Source of the DNA: Steinernema hermaphroditum
Taxonomy: Eukaryota > Nematoda > Chromadorea > Rhabditida > Steinernematidae
Direction: 5' to 3'
DNA: 64,000 nucleotides
NCBI GenBank assembly: GCA_030435675.1
Contig: CM059621.1
Location: 1,674,001-1,738,000 of the forward strand
In this document: piece after piece, positions 20,297-31,693 of the stretch
Numbering within the stretch: position 1 is the first letter of the stretch
Layout of the letters: the number at the start of each line of letters is the position of its first letter
The notes under the pieces: generated by a model
Told to the model about the DNA's origin: nothing
Seen by the model: the letters and a program-made list of their open reading frames with translations, nothing else
Databases searched by the model: none
Position numbers and translations under genes: made by a program

Positions 20297-20834
20297 TCTG
20301 TATAGCCTTTCCTGAAGTGTAGGGGCACTGTGTCCCGCAATCCAAACCGTTTGCACCGAACTTCAAAGTGTAACCAGCACGCTTATCTCTTCAGCACCTA
20401 CAGTGTAGGCAATTTGGAAAATTACCAAGATGTTCATTAGGCGAACTAAGAGTGCTACAGTACCGCAGAATACTCGCTGAGCTAATTGTGAAAAGTGATG
20501 CGCTTTCGTCATTGAACCTAATTCGTGTGTTGTCGTTATAGTACATATTTTGAATTATAGTTAATAGCTGCGACATCCCGCATCACCTGCAACAAAAAAT
20601 TAAAAGATTACTCTAGGTGCACCCGTGCTTTTTAGCGAAGGCTGTGCGAGAATCTTTCCAGGAAAAAGCACAAAATACATATGTAGGTTTTGCAATTGTT
20701 CCCATGAAAAACGGAAAACATCGGCGATGTGAAGCTGTCGCAAAATGACGTACGGATACATAACAGTCGTCTGGAAAGGAGATCACTGATACATGGAACC
20801 AAGAACTTTGCATGTGTACCTACGGATGAGATCA

Positions 20835-20872
20835 AGAACATGCCTCGTCGATCGCTTGACGAGGCATGTTCT
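20835..20872. repeat. Perfect inverted repeat (15 bp stem, 8 nt loop)
   Basis: AGAACATGCCTCGTC at 20835-20849 is exactly complementary to 20858-20872. The hairpin is too short for a typical microRNA precursor and stands in an intergenic region without a recognised gene. Confidence 0.8.
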
Positions 20873-21581
20873 CGATTTGTGTAGCGGCATCCTAATAGTT
20901 ATTGAAGTTGCAATCCCTTCAGTACAACATATTTGCCACAGTCATTCGGTTCCAAAAGTCGTCGACCGAATTACGGTCAGGCTACCATCTTTTAGTTCAT
21001 TGGTTTCGTACAGGTGAAAATAGTCAAATGGTGCTGAACTGACGAAGTATGACTGACACACAAAAGTCCGGTGCTTCAATGCCCAATGTAGTGAAACGTC
21101 TCAGCAACAAATCTATAGGCATGTGCATCGACTCGATCGCCAGCTAAACCTAGATCTATGCGTTTTCAAAGACTGAGAGCATGTCGTCCGTCCAAGCCCT
21201 CAATTACTAGACAAAGGATCGAACCAAGCGCAATCCGATGTAACAGAACCTGCGGGTACCGTCACTTTTGTTTAGGATAGACCCAGGTATCTCTGAAGAC
21301 ACCGCCTTCCTATCACTTTTGCATTCCAAACTGACCTGACGGAGAAGCTACCGAGAAAAAAAACCGAGCGAACTGTGACCGAATCGCGGACTTTGTTCAC
21401 GCAGTACATTTTATACGTACGCCTAGAACTACTTGTTAAACCATATGGAAGGTGTTGTCCATTCAAAGTAGTATACATGAGCAAAGCCTGTATTGGCGAT
21501 CCTGTGCAACGAATGCATCTTCTCACAAAACAAAAAATTATTTATTTGCTATCATCGACTACAAACATGCGACACATACTG
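20873..21581. other. Intergenic, no gene seen
   Basis: This is the 3' flank of the minus-strand receptor at 21582. I found no element with defined ends and no conserved open frame. Confidence 0.4.
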
Positions 21582-22602
21582 TCAGAATAGCTCCACACAT
21601 CGGCGGACAGGTACTCTAACCTCGATCGATTCTACCCGATAAGTTTGCTTCATGCTGAACGTGAACACTTTCCTTCGAAGTGTCCTGAAATCGTGTGCTG
21701 TCTTAAGCTACAGAAAGATATGAGTTACCTGCAAACTGCAATAGACATTAGTGGAGGAAAAACGAGATCGTTCAGGATATATACCAATCGAATGAACAGC
21801 CTCAACTCCAGGGTGTTATTGTACTGCGTCAGCGCAAATGAAAGCATTGTAGTCGACGTAAAGTCGCCGATGAACCGCACAAACGCTTGCACGAAGATCG
21901 CCTTCTCGTTGAGCGTGATATTCACAAATTTCGTCTTGACCTTTTGATGTAAGAGTTGTATGCCAATGGCCAGATAAGCCATAAACGTGAGCCCGGTCGC
22001 AGTTATCGGATACCAAAAGGCGAGCTTATCATAGGCCGTCTCCCATCGTAGCTGCTTGTAGAGGAATGACCCGAAATGGGAAGTGTTTACGGACAGATCG
22101 GTCCAAGGCGAGCAAAGGAATGCGAAGTTCAATCCACCAGCAATCCAACCAGCGCATGCAATAATCTAAAAGAGCAATTCGGTTTTATGATAGCACGGTC
22201 TCCTTACAAAAATGAAATGACGAATCTCCTTAAACCGGCAGATTATAGTTAGGCGCTCATAGGCCAACGCCACACTAAGAAGAGCGTCTGCTTTGTGACC
22301 GCTATTCATGATCTTCAGCAGAACGGAGACAATCCCAAGCGGATCATATCCGACGATCATGATCACTCCGATAAGCGTTTGGGCCGGAAAGGCACATAGT
22401 TGAGCAATACCAATCTGTGCCATTATCTTGTAGCTTCTGTGTTGTTTGTACTTTATGTCGGTACAGCATAACTAAAATGTTGCCGTGTACTGCAAGCCTG
22501 TAGTAGGGAACTTACATAAATGATTCTGGCATAGAGTGGCACGAATATTGTGGACAATAGCAGGAAAATCGATCCGATAATGATGGCAAAATCTGTCGAC
22601 AT
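21582..22602 (-). CDS. Four-exon serpentine receptor-like protein, family not assigned
   Basis: Exons 22602-22516, 22426-22208, 22165-21729 and 21684-21582 join in phases 0, 0 and 2 to a 281-residue multi-pass membrane protein. The start at 22602 (MSTDFAIIIGSIFLLL) puts the N-terminus just before TM1; the frame is open upstream to an ATG at 22755, which would add 51 residues including an NYS site. Motifs are ALAYERLTIICRFKEIR at the end of TM3, where other receptors have DRY or NR, and KFVNITLNEKAIFVQAFVRF before TM6. The tail is SIAVCRTLRRKVFTFSMK, whose basic stretch follows TM7 as in Srt, Srx and Srsx receptors. It is not close to the Srh-like genes around it. Exon 4 is short and rests on a CAG/GTAACT donor and a TTTCAG acceptor. 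Confidence 0.7.
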
Positions 22603-22986
22603 TGTGAGCCTGAATTTGTAAGAATTGGTTCGGACACAGTTAAGAAAAGAGGATAGACAAAACACGCGAGAAATATCCAAAGAAAATATAATGTCGGCAC
22701 ATAATCTGTTTGCACCTTCTACACTGGCGTGAGAATAATTGCTATAAGTGGACATTTTTAATTTAATGCACTTCGATCTTCAATGTTTTGTTCCACAGAA
22801 GTGTGGCCTTTCATAAAGGGTACCAGTTGTGGTTGTGGTAGCAATGTGACGCATCTAAATCTTGTTAGTGGACAGGTAGAGGCACAACAAGGACACTTTG
22901 AAAGATATAACATATTGGATCACCGCTTTTGTTTATGCTGTGATACTGGCTAAGAAACATATCTTTTGATAAAAGATTACTGAATG

Positions 22987-23553
22987 TTTTTTTACGAGTT
23001 TTACGAGTTTATTTCGTGAATCAAAGGCTTGCGCCTTGCACGACACCGAATAATAGACAAACAGAGGATGTCTCGTTTTAGCCGGCTTCATCCCTGGCGT
23101 GGCGCTTATGGCGAACCGGTCGGAGACGGCGCGCATCACGGGGCATGTGGGAGACGGCAAAACTTCGGAAATGGCAGTAGAACTTCTTCTTCTCGGGGCG
23201 TTTGCGGCACAGAGGAGGCTTTTGAGCTCGCATCTTCTTCGGAGAGATGAGTTCGTGGTCCGGGAATTGCGTCTTCGGTGGTCCTCAGAGCGTCGGCGAC
23301 CTTCAGGGTGACATCTCACGCAGCCGGATTCCTGGCGTCGGACATCTTGTTTGTCAGCGGTGGTGGGACTACGGCTTCCGGGTGTCCCAATTCCCTCTGG
23401 AGGCCGGAAGACTCAAACATGCCACAGGGTTTGCTATCAGACCGATCAGACACTCGGAGAGCGACCGGGGGGACCGACCGCTCGCCACCGCGACAAGAGT
23501 GAGACTCCGAGACTCGACTCGACAGAGACTCGAGACTCGACAAGAGTGAGACT
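22987..23553 (-). repeat. Family A retroposon, near full-length copy with target-site duplication
   Basis: The 567 bp insertion on the minus strand is flanked by CTGAATG at 22980-22986 and 23554-23560. Its 3' end faces left, with the AATAAA read on the minus strand at about 23005. The 5' end carries an expanded local repeat of GACTCGA-type units (about 23505-23550). Plus- and minus-strand open frames of 60-130 codons cross it but are not conserved in the copies at 31190 and 47471. Confidence 0.8.
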
Positions 23554-23560
23554 CTGAATG

Positions 23561-25688
23561 ATAAATGGATAAATCAAGAACAAGGCACAAGTGAACAAAG
23601 AAATGGCAAATTACAAGTAAAGTCCCTCAGTTGTTGAAATTAATCAATTTTCAACGCGAAGCTATGAGAACATTCTACGACTGTGCAGGAACATGAATTC
23701 AACCCGATCTGCGTGAGATTCATAGTGTGTCCCTTCCCATAATAAGTTCTAACTTGCAACTACGAGGTTCGCGAGGTCGACGGTTTTTGTCCACAATGCC
23801 AACTTCTATAATCCAACTTGACCTGGTCAGAATCCTCCGTGACCTGCCAGAATGTCGACAAAAATGTAGGCATCGGTAAAGGAAATGGCCATAAAATTCT
23901 CAGCCCTTTCTTAGCCCACTTCAAAATACGTGTTTATGCTCAAACACAATGAGAACCGAACCCGGTATCTTGTTCTCCGAGCTAAGGGAAATGTGCGCTA
24001 GGGTCTAAAATTGCCAAGTTCTTGCTCGATCTGTTTAGATCGACACGAAAATGGAAGACACCTTGGTGAATGTGCACTCAAAGCGCGTCTGCAGAACTCA
24101 ATAGTAGTCCTTATCCTATCATGTTAGAACCCAAAAGTCTCGATAGTTACCAGGATTTCTCGAGACAGCAAAACACCCCTTGAGACATTGAGATTCAAAT
24201 CTTGCGCATACCTGGTCCCAACCCGAGTCAGCTGAATATCTCGTCCTGGCTTCAACCGTAATCCGCGGTGATAGTTCAACTGCCACAAACGCAGTTGGGT
24301 GTGAGAGAATGCGATACGAAAGCAAACTGAACTAGCTCCCATAACCAAACAAACACCATACGAAAGCTCACACGAGCACGTCTGCTGGCAAACCGAAAAA
24401 TAACAGTGATACGTGATTCTGATCCCATTTAGTGCACAGCGGCTGGGGAACAATTAGCGAGGCGTGTCCGAAATGATTCCCATAAGGTGCATTCGAGGTG
24501 TGCTCGGGTTTTGGATATAGCAGAAAAAAATAAAAATATAAAAAAGCAACGCTACGCATGTTTTTTTTTCCGAAAATCGCAACATATACCAATCGCCACT
24601 TAAAGGACATTTTTTGGCTCGTACATGTTCGGTGAACTATGTGAACTCCGATCGCAAAATTTTGAATCACTATGTGGAATTTACAAGCACTTCCTAGGGC
24701 AATTGAAGACCAAGGATGCCGTCCTGTATGCATTGAAAACAAACGGCTATCACAGACTACCAGATTCTGATATGATATCGTGCGAAGAGAAGAAGTACGG
24801 CGCCAAATTCTTGGAAAATGTCGGGTACAATGGTAATGCATATATTTTTCTTAATTATTTTTTGAGTCGACCTTCTCACGGTAAAGATCAGCGACGTTAT
24901 AAAGCAAACTTCCGCAATATTACGTATGGCGGGAAGGCTAGGGTGTCTGAGCTAGTCGTTCAAAGCTCGTACAGCATTCTAACCAATACAACATAAATCG
25001 CTTGTCATGAGTAAGAAATACATTCCAAGCTTCAAAACTAAGAAATGTAGTTGAAGTACACATGGTACTAAAGTTCAGTCATGAATGTAAGAGAAAATCG
25101 AATTTCGTGCATTTTGTTTTAGAAGTACAAGTTAGGACTGCGTTTACTTTTTAACCCTCTTACTTACTGTACCTCACTTTTCACATACAATGAACTCATG
25201 TTTTTTGTGCGTAGTCGACAACGAGGAACTGCCTAAAATACGTGAAAGCCGGAAGCGGATAACTATCACAGGAATCGTCATTGTTAATACGTAAATGCTC
25301 CGCTTTTCTTTCGTTCGTACTATGCTTCACTTTTCTAAATGTAGGGTAGGTTCTCGGAAAAGAGCAAACAAAAACAACTCAATTGTCATCATTAGTTAAA
25401 ATAACACAGACAGTCTGCTACGATAATTACGTATGACATTCGAGTGTTTCTGATGTATGTAGGTGTCTTTTGGCTTCACTCTCGGGCGACATTTACAAAG
25501 AAAGGGTGCTCGGAAAGCTGCCAGCATGAAGGGTGTTTGTTGGCTGCATCAGCTTCTGTAAGAATGGTGTGATCTAGATAGAACTGAAAGAATGCGCGGA
25601 GCAGATTAGCTGAGTGCATGTATTACTGTATTACACAAATTCACCAAATTTTTTTCGAAATTGAAAGTTACGACGTCACGGAGGGCCT
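23561..25688. other. 2.1 kb without a supported gene
   Basis: There are overlapping open frames of 109-157 codons on the minus strand (24124-24841) and a 123-codon frame on the plus strand (24625-24996, MFGELCELRSQNFE...). None has a transmembrane pattern, a signal peptide or a motif that I recognise, and they overlap on opposite strands. The plus-strand frame has protein-like composition up to a GT donor at about 24832 and might be a single exon of an unknown gene. Confidence 0.35.
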
Positions 25689-25734
25689 TCATTTTTGTTG
25701 GCGGAGATCGGTCGGTTCCGTTCGCTCTTTAAGA

Positions 25735-26115
25735 AATGGCTTGAGTGAGCGGTCGTTCTTGGCCACCTTTCCGTCGTCGGCAACGATCAGTTTGGATCCC
25801 AGAAGGCGTGGCACACCAGAGAGCCGTAGCTCCACGGTCATGTACAGAAGGCCGTCACGGCCGCTTACCAACGCCACAATATAAAGCCGAAACCCTACTG
25901 AAACTCTGACCGCGGTGCCCCTATCTCCTCCGATGATGGTTGTGAATCAAAGGCATTGCACACCTTGCATGACACTGACTTATAGACAAAATCAGATCAA
26001 CGATCAGATCACTGACTTATAGACAAAATCAGATCAACGATTCGCGATCAGATCAACCAGACGCTCAGATAGTGAACGAGGGACCAAACGCTCGCCATCT
26101 CGACGCGAATGATAG
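25735..26115. repeat. Family B fragment followed by an internally deleted family A copy
   Basis: 25735-25915 holds the family B start (GAGTGAGCGGTCGTTCTTGG). 25931-26115 reads as antisense family A: it opens with GAATCAAAGGCATTGCACACC, jumps over the body, and ends with the CAGACGCTCAGATAG block. Inside it the phrase CTGACTTATAGACAAAATCA is repeated twice (a small tandem duplication at about 25975-26040). Confidence 0.6.
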
Positions 26116-26366
26116 TCATATGTATTTGAGACACGCTTAAGCACTAAGAAGCTTTATTTTAATTTCTTATGGAAATTCGAGAATTCGGAATTATTAGAAA
26201 AACGTGCTACATTTCCGGCGCTCCTGAGTTATGAGGGCTATGCAAGCTCTCTGTGAACCGGATGGAAAGTTCAAACATACAAATTAACAATAAAATACAA
26301 GCATGAAACATCAGTTTTTATCAACTCAAGTCTAAAAGCCGAATGATGAGGAATGGACGATAGTCA

Positions 26367-27559
26367 TCAAATGCGATATACAATCGCAACAGAACTTTGA
26401 TTGGTAGTTGAGATCATCTTGGAGAACATGGACAGTGCAGAAATGTTCTTCTTTGCACAGCAGGTTTTTGAACGCAATCGTCCAAGCAGATTGAGGAAAC
26501 TGTCCCGCACTTTTTTGTTCGCGATAAGATAGACGAGTCCTGTGGACACTGAAAAACAGAAATTCACTTTTGATCATTAAATAAATAGCTACAGTGCAGG
26601 GATATCCATGCCAATTGAGCGGCGAAACCAAGGTACGGACCAACTATTATATACTGTACCAATATGTAAAAACTAGAAGAAGCATCACCAACAAATGCAA
26701 CAAGGAGCGTTTGCAGCGAAATCTGCAACATCTATATCATTGAACAATGTAGAATTTTATACATTAATTTGGTGTTTGAGCGTTGAGCTGCTTCCACTTT
26801 TGTGCATTTTCCAGAATATTGCCATAACCATTATGATGTACATAACTGAGACGGTACCCAGCTTAGAAAAATTCGTGATCGCGTGAAAGTGGTACGGCTG
26901 AAAAGGTGTTTCCCTTTTTTCGACTCACATGGAACCCACCTTTCCATCGTATATTAGTCCACTATATGGATCATAGACATAAAACATGCCGTCTTCATGG
27001 AACTGCGCACAGATGATCGGGTAGGAAAGAATGTATATCAACCATAGCCACGTTCTTTTGCCTTTGAACAAAAAGTTCGATAGCCTATCGTTGACAAAGA
27101 ACAGCATGCGATTCAGACTGAGCACTTCGGATGCGGCGCAGTAGGTATACCAGAGCACTGAAAACATGTTGACATGCAACAATCGATATGCACCTACTCG
27201 GTGCGAAGTAGGCGAAGACAAAAGTCCACGCATGTCCATTGCAAGGATTCAGATTAAGAAGCGTCAAAAGGCCGGAGAAGAGCGCGGCGTTCGTTAGGCA
27301 GGTGACATCCAAAATGCTCGTTATGGTCAAAACCTTGTAGCAGGAATGTGTCAGTAGCTCCTTCTTGCTAAACATCACATTTCTTTTAGGTTTGAATACG
27401 CACACCGTACATGAATACTGAAAGAACAAATACAGAAGTAGGGATGCTTATACAACCTAGCGCTACATAGACCGTTCCAATAACCAGTCTTCTGGATTCA
27501 TCGGGAGATGTGAATTCCGATAGAAACGGAACTACTTCTTGACAACTGCTGAATATCAT
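26367..27559 (-). CDS. Srt-family chemoreceptor, copy 1 of a tandem pair
   Basis: Exons 27559-27411, 27382-27198, 27157-26940, 26897-26763, 26722-26593 and 26548-26367 give 332 residues in consistent phase. Srt landmarks are ELLTHSCYKVLTITSILDV leading into TM2, SLNRMLFFVND at the end of TM3, LFKGKRTWLWLIYIL into TM4, FHAITNFSKLGTVSAMY around TM5, HQINISLQTLLVAFVGDA into TM6 and STGLVYLIANKKVRDSF in TM7. It is expected to act as a sensory GPCR. The odd point is intron 1: only 28 nt (27410-27383) fits the frame, well below the usual minimum for nematodes. Either this intron is real or both copies carry the same old frameshift. The middle of the gene is identical to the copy at 28435-29614. Confidence 0.82.
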
Positions 27560-28142
27560 GATTTTTCTGCCGCGGAGTATGTGAGGAAAATTGACGACTG
27601 AAACTTTTGTTGTTGGACATGTAATTATCTAGAGAATAGGCACACAAGAGCAATTGATTCGAACTGCTTGTTATTGAATAAATGACCTATTTATGGCTCA
27701 TTTCGCTTTGAGACAACGCCCAATTGCACAGGTTTAAGATGAACCTGATGCGGTGAAAGGCAAGAGCAAAAGAAATCGGAAGCCCGCACAACGCAATGAC
27801 ACACAGCGCAATCTCACTAACAACAGTGAGTAATAAAAATCCGAGCTGAAAGACAATAGAAGCTTCAATAACATGTTGTTGAATATTGCTTATTATGAAC
27901 AATAGAGCTAATGGTAATGGAATTCTTTGAAGTGTCAGATCGCGATGAACTTCAGCTAACCAGCAACAACCACAGACAAAGAGTTTTAACTTATGACAGC
28001 GGATAACTGTACATGTTTGTCCCCAGCGATCGGTCGTCCACTCGCTCTCCCTGAGCTTCGCTAAATGAGTTGAGTATGCGGTCGTACATGGCCTTTCAAG
28101 CCACAAAACATCTGAGTTACTGTAGTAAACAAAGCAGATCAA
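27560..28142 (-). pseudogene. Duplicated upstream segment with remains of an N-terminal exon
   Basis: This segment is repeated, diverged, at about 29640-30425, so it belongs to the tandem duplication that made the two Srt genes. A minus-strand frame ending at 27687 includes SNSDVLWLERP, which resembles the extracellular start of Srt proteins, and one strongly hydrophobic stretch near the end (VVSEIALCVIALCGLPISFALAF). No continuation with correct splice sites was found, so I treat it as a relic. Confidence 0.4.
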
Positions 28143-28434
28143 CGTAAACGGGGTGATTCATGTCTTGCGCAATATTAGACGTTCTGCTGTCGTAATGTCG
28201 TTAAATCGGGAAGATGATGATATTCAAGGCTACTCGTCCAGTATTCGAACCCTGCTTTTGGACTACGAAGTTGCCGTGTCATGGTGCCGGCACATTTTCG
28301 GCGCTCTTGTATTATCAACGCAAACCAAAGTCTCTTTCCATCGGATGGGAAGATCAGATTTACAAATTGACAATAAAACACAAACATGAAAGAGTAGTTT
28401 TTATCAATGCAAGTTTATGAACTACAATGATGTA

Positions 28435-29614
28435 TCAACGCACAACAGAACTATGATTGGTAGTTGAGTTTATTTTGGAGAACAGAGGAAGTCCAGCAAT
28501 GTTTTTCTTTGCACAGCAGCTCTTCGAACGCAATCTTCCAAACAAACCGAGAAAACTGTCGCGCACTTTTTTGTTCGCGATAAGATAGACGAGTCCTGTG
28601 GACACTAAAAGCTGAGCTTACTTTTAATCATTAAATAAAATAGCTACAGTGCAGGAATATCCACGACAATTGAGCGGCGAAACCAAGGTACGGACCAACT
28701 ATTATAGACTGCGCCAATATGTAAAAAGTAGCACAAGCGTCACCAATAAATGCAACAAGGAGAGTTTGCAGCGAAATCTATAACATCTACAGAACTTACC
28801 AATATATAGTTTCATACATTAATTTGGTGTTTGAGCGTCGAACTGCTTCCACTTTTGTGCATCTTCCAGAATATTGCGATAACCATAATGATGTACATAG
28901 CTGAGACGGTACCCAGCTTAGAAAAATTCGTGATCGCGTGAAAGTGGTACGGCTGAAAAGGTGTTTCCCTTTTTTCGACTCACATGGAACCCACCTTTCC
29001 ATCGTATATTAGTCCACTATATGGATCATAGACATAAAACATGCCGTCTTCATGGAACTGCGCACAGATGATCGGGTAGGAAAGAATGTATATCAACCAT
29101 AGCCACGTTCTTTTGCCTTTGAACAAAAAGTTCGATAGCCTATCGTTGACAAAGAACAGCATGCGATTCAGACTGAGCACTTCGGATGCGGCGCAGTAGG
29201 TATACCAGAGCACTGAAAACATGTTGACATGCAACAATCGATATGCACCTACTCGGTGCGAAGTAGGCGAAGACAAAAGTCCACGCATGTCCATTGCAAG
29301 GATTCAGATTAAGAAGCGTCAAAAGGCCGGAGAAGAGCGCGGCGTTCGTTAGGCAGGTGACATCCAAAATGCTCGTTATGGTCAAAAACTTGTAGCATGA
29401 ATGTGTCAGTAGCTCCTTCTTGCTAAACATCACATTTCTTTTAGGTTTGAATTCTCGCACCGTACGTGAATACCGAAAGAACAAATACAGAAGTAGGGAT
29501 GCTTATACAAGCTAGTGCTACATAGACCGTTCCAATAACTAGTCTTCTGGATTCATCGGGAGATGTGAATTCCGATAGGAACGGAACTACGTCTTGACAG
29601 CTGCTGAATATCAT
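28435..29614 (-). CDS. Srt-family chemoreceptor, copy 2 of a tandem pair
   Basis: Same organisation as the gene at 26367-27559, about 2.05 kb upstream of it in the direction of transcription. It starts MIFSSCQDVVPFLSEF at 29614 and ends STGLVYLIANKKVRDSF plus a tail of about 45 residues at 28435. TM2-TM4 (ELLTHSCYKFLTITSILDV, SLNRMLFFVND, LFKGKRTWLWLIY) are identical or nearly so to copy 1. The same 28 nt candidate intron is present near 29440-29467. Outside the identical core the two differ by roughly ten percent, with altered residues in TM1 and the C-terminal tail (RLRSKSCCAKKNIAGL compared with RLRSKTCCAKKNISAL). Confidence 0.8.
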
Positions 29615-29739
29615 GATGTTTCTCCCGCGGGATATGTAAGAAAAATTGACGACTGAAAAATTTGTTGTTGCACATGTAATTATCTAGAGAATAGGCACAC
29701 AAGAGCAATTGATTCGAACTGTTTGTTATTGAAAAATGT

Positions 29740-30425
29740 GGAATATAAACCTATAGTGGCTCGTCGCGCGTTAAGATAACACCCAGTTACGTAGGTTTCA
29801 GATGACCTGACGCTGCGATAGGGTGCAACTCGAGAAGTTGTTCCATAACCCAGCGCAGCTTTCCATTCAAGGTCATCCTATCGGAGGCCCGCACTGCCTG
29901 TTGCTACCTTTGAAGCCACTAACCAAGAGTTGTATTAGCACATATCTTATTTCTCACCAATTACAAAGACTAATACAAAACACGCCCGGAAAGACAATGG
30001 CTTCAATAACATGTTGTTTGAATATTGCTCACTAAGAACAATTGAACTGGTAATAGGCCGCTGGGAAATGTCGGATCGCTTAGAAAAGTGGGACCAACGA
30101 TTAACACTCACAGATAGAGAATTTTGGCCTGTGCTGCTGACCGTGATTAGCTGACGAACCGATGCAGATTTCTGGTTTGATTTTCTTTCTTGTTGAAGCC
30201 GATCAAAATGACACAGTTTACCGAGTTTATGCCGTTGACAAGGTATCGTTCAACGGGAAGTATCACACCGTAGTCGTCGCATGTTCTCTTTCTTCGGCAT
30301 AGGGGCGCTCTGACTGAGATTACTTCCATCCCATTAATTTGGGCGGGCACTGGTCCAGTCGGCCACTCGCTGAATGAGTAAAGTAGGCAGTTCATGCCAT
30401 GAAACGTCAGGGTTGCCGTAGTGCC
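29740..30425 (-). pseudogene. Duplicated upstream segment, interrupted by family B sequence
   Basis: It matches 27690-28140, including the minus-strand stretch WHYGNPDVSWHELP equivalent to YYSNSDVLWLERP. At about 30170-30330 it contains antisense family B sequence (CCGAAGAAAGAGAAC...CGACTACGGTGTGATA on the minus strand). The frame has several stops, so it is a relic. Confidence 0.4.
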
Positions 30426-30744
30426 ATGGCTCGGTGCGGAATCAGTGGAATTAGCTTCGTTGATTTTGACTAGCGGTCAAAACCGAAAAACGCACCAAGA
30501 ATTGCTTCTGTAGGGCGCCGTAATTTTATGAGCCCGGAGACATGCAAGGAGCATCGGCTGGCGGCTCGAGCAAGAATGAGCCCACGGAACGAATAAGGCT
30601 GGTGCCAGGACAATTTGCCGCGTTACCGTCGCAAAGATGCTCGCCCATCAAACTCGCATGATTTGAGCACTTCCAGAATGAAGCGCAGTGAAGCACAAGT
30701 CACTTGACTCGCTCAAACGCAATCTGAAGAAGACATTACGCCTT

Positions 30745-30876
30745 ATACTAATAGACAAACAGAGGATGTCTGACAGCCGGCTTCATCCCTTTTGATGATG
30801 TTGAATGTTGAACCGTTCGGTGGCGACGAACATCTGGCAATCGGCGAAACTTCGGGGCAGCGGAACATCGCTAACT
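30745..30876 (-). repeat. Family A retroposon, antisense fragment
   Basis: TAGACAAACAGAGGATGTCT and GACAGCCGGCTTCATCCC match the 3' part of family A, read on the minus strand. It directly abuts the receptor pseudogene at 30877. Confidence 0.6.
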
Positions 30877-31189
30877 GGTTCTAGTCCATCCACAACTAAC
30901 AGACAAGATTGGGCGGAAATGGTGTTTTGGACTGTGTGCTGCATTGCACATAGAAGTAGCAGTTCAAGCCCTGTCGACCAAGCATGCTCTAGTAATAACC
31001 TATGACGAATATCCTTTAGATGCGGAACGGCCTGATCCGAAAGGTGTAATATGCTTCCAACCCGGTGGATCCATGAAATATATGATGGCGTTGGGCAGGT
31101 TTATGATAGTCGCAGTGTTTAACATAACCGTCATACTGCTTCCTTTCTCCTGCGGCGGTATGATAAGGTTGTTGTCACGGTTTTCAAGG
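30877..31189 (+). pseudogene. Fragment of an intronless Srh-like receptor, cut by a retroposon
   Basis: It is a nucleotide-level copy of part of the receptor gene at 38744-39724 (matching about 39085-39360), with phrases such as CTATGACGAATATCCTTTAG and GAACGGCCTGATCCGAAAGG and motif CFQPGGSMKYMMALG. It lacks the first third, loses frame around 30960, and then jumps to the 3' end of the parent (GTTGTTGTCACGGTTTTCAA corresponds to about 39668-39690). A family A element sits in that 3' end, and the sequence resumes at about 31694 with matching parental sequence. It is clearly non-functional. Confidence 0.82.
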
Positions 31190-31677
31190 ACTCTCACTCG
31201 TGTCGCGGTGGCGAGCGGTCGGTCCCTCCGATCGCTCTCTGAGCGTCGGGTTGGTCAGACAGCAAACCCTGTGGCAGCTGGGACTGTTCCGGCTTCCAGA
31301 GGGAATTGGGACACCCGGAAGCCGTAGTCCCAGCACCGCTGGCAACAAGATGTCCGGCGCCAGGAATCCGACGCCCGACGCTGCGTGAGATGTCAACCCG
31401 AAGGTCGCCGACGCTCTGAGTACGAGCGAAGACGCAACTCCCGAACCACGGACCATCAGATGTAAGCTCGGAAGCGTCCGCTGTGTCGTAAACGATATTC
31501 CGCTGCCATAGCTGAAGATTTGCCGATTCCCAGATGCCCCGTGAAATGCGCCGTCTACGACCGGTTCGACATCTACGCCGCGCCAGAGATGAAGACGCCT
31601 GCCAGACATCCTCTGTTTGTCTATTTTCGGTGTCGCGCAAGGCATAATGCCTTTGATTCGCGAAATAAAGTCGTGAA
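31190..31677 (+). repeat. Family A retroposon with 16 bp target-site duplication
   Basis: The best-bounded copy: 488 bp on the plus strand, flanked by GTCACGGTTTTCAAGG at 31174-31189 and 31678-31693. The empty site is known from the parental receptor at about 39677-39693, so the ends are reliable. It begins ACTCTCACTCGTGTCGCGG and ends TTCGCGAAATAAAGTCGTGAA. AATAAA lies about 15 bases from the end. Open frames of 150-220 codons on the minus strand are not conserved in other copies. I infer a short non-autonomous retroposon. Confidence 0.85.
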
Positions 31678-31693
31678 GTCACGGTTTTCAAGG

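Noticed and set aside
24368..24996. Possible gene on either strand around 24.4-25.0 kb
   Set aside because: Frames overlap on opposite strands, with no motif, signal peptide or membrane pattern. I kept only a note in the intergenic entry.
28205..28265. tRNA-like B-box (GGGTTCGAATAC on the minus strand)
   Set aside because: No A-box or acceptor-stem pairing was found at the right distance, and the last base of the B-box is off consensus.
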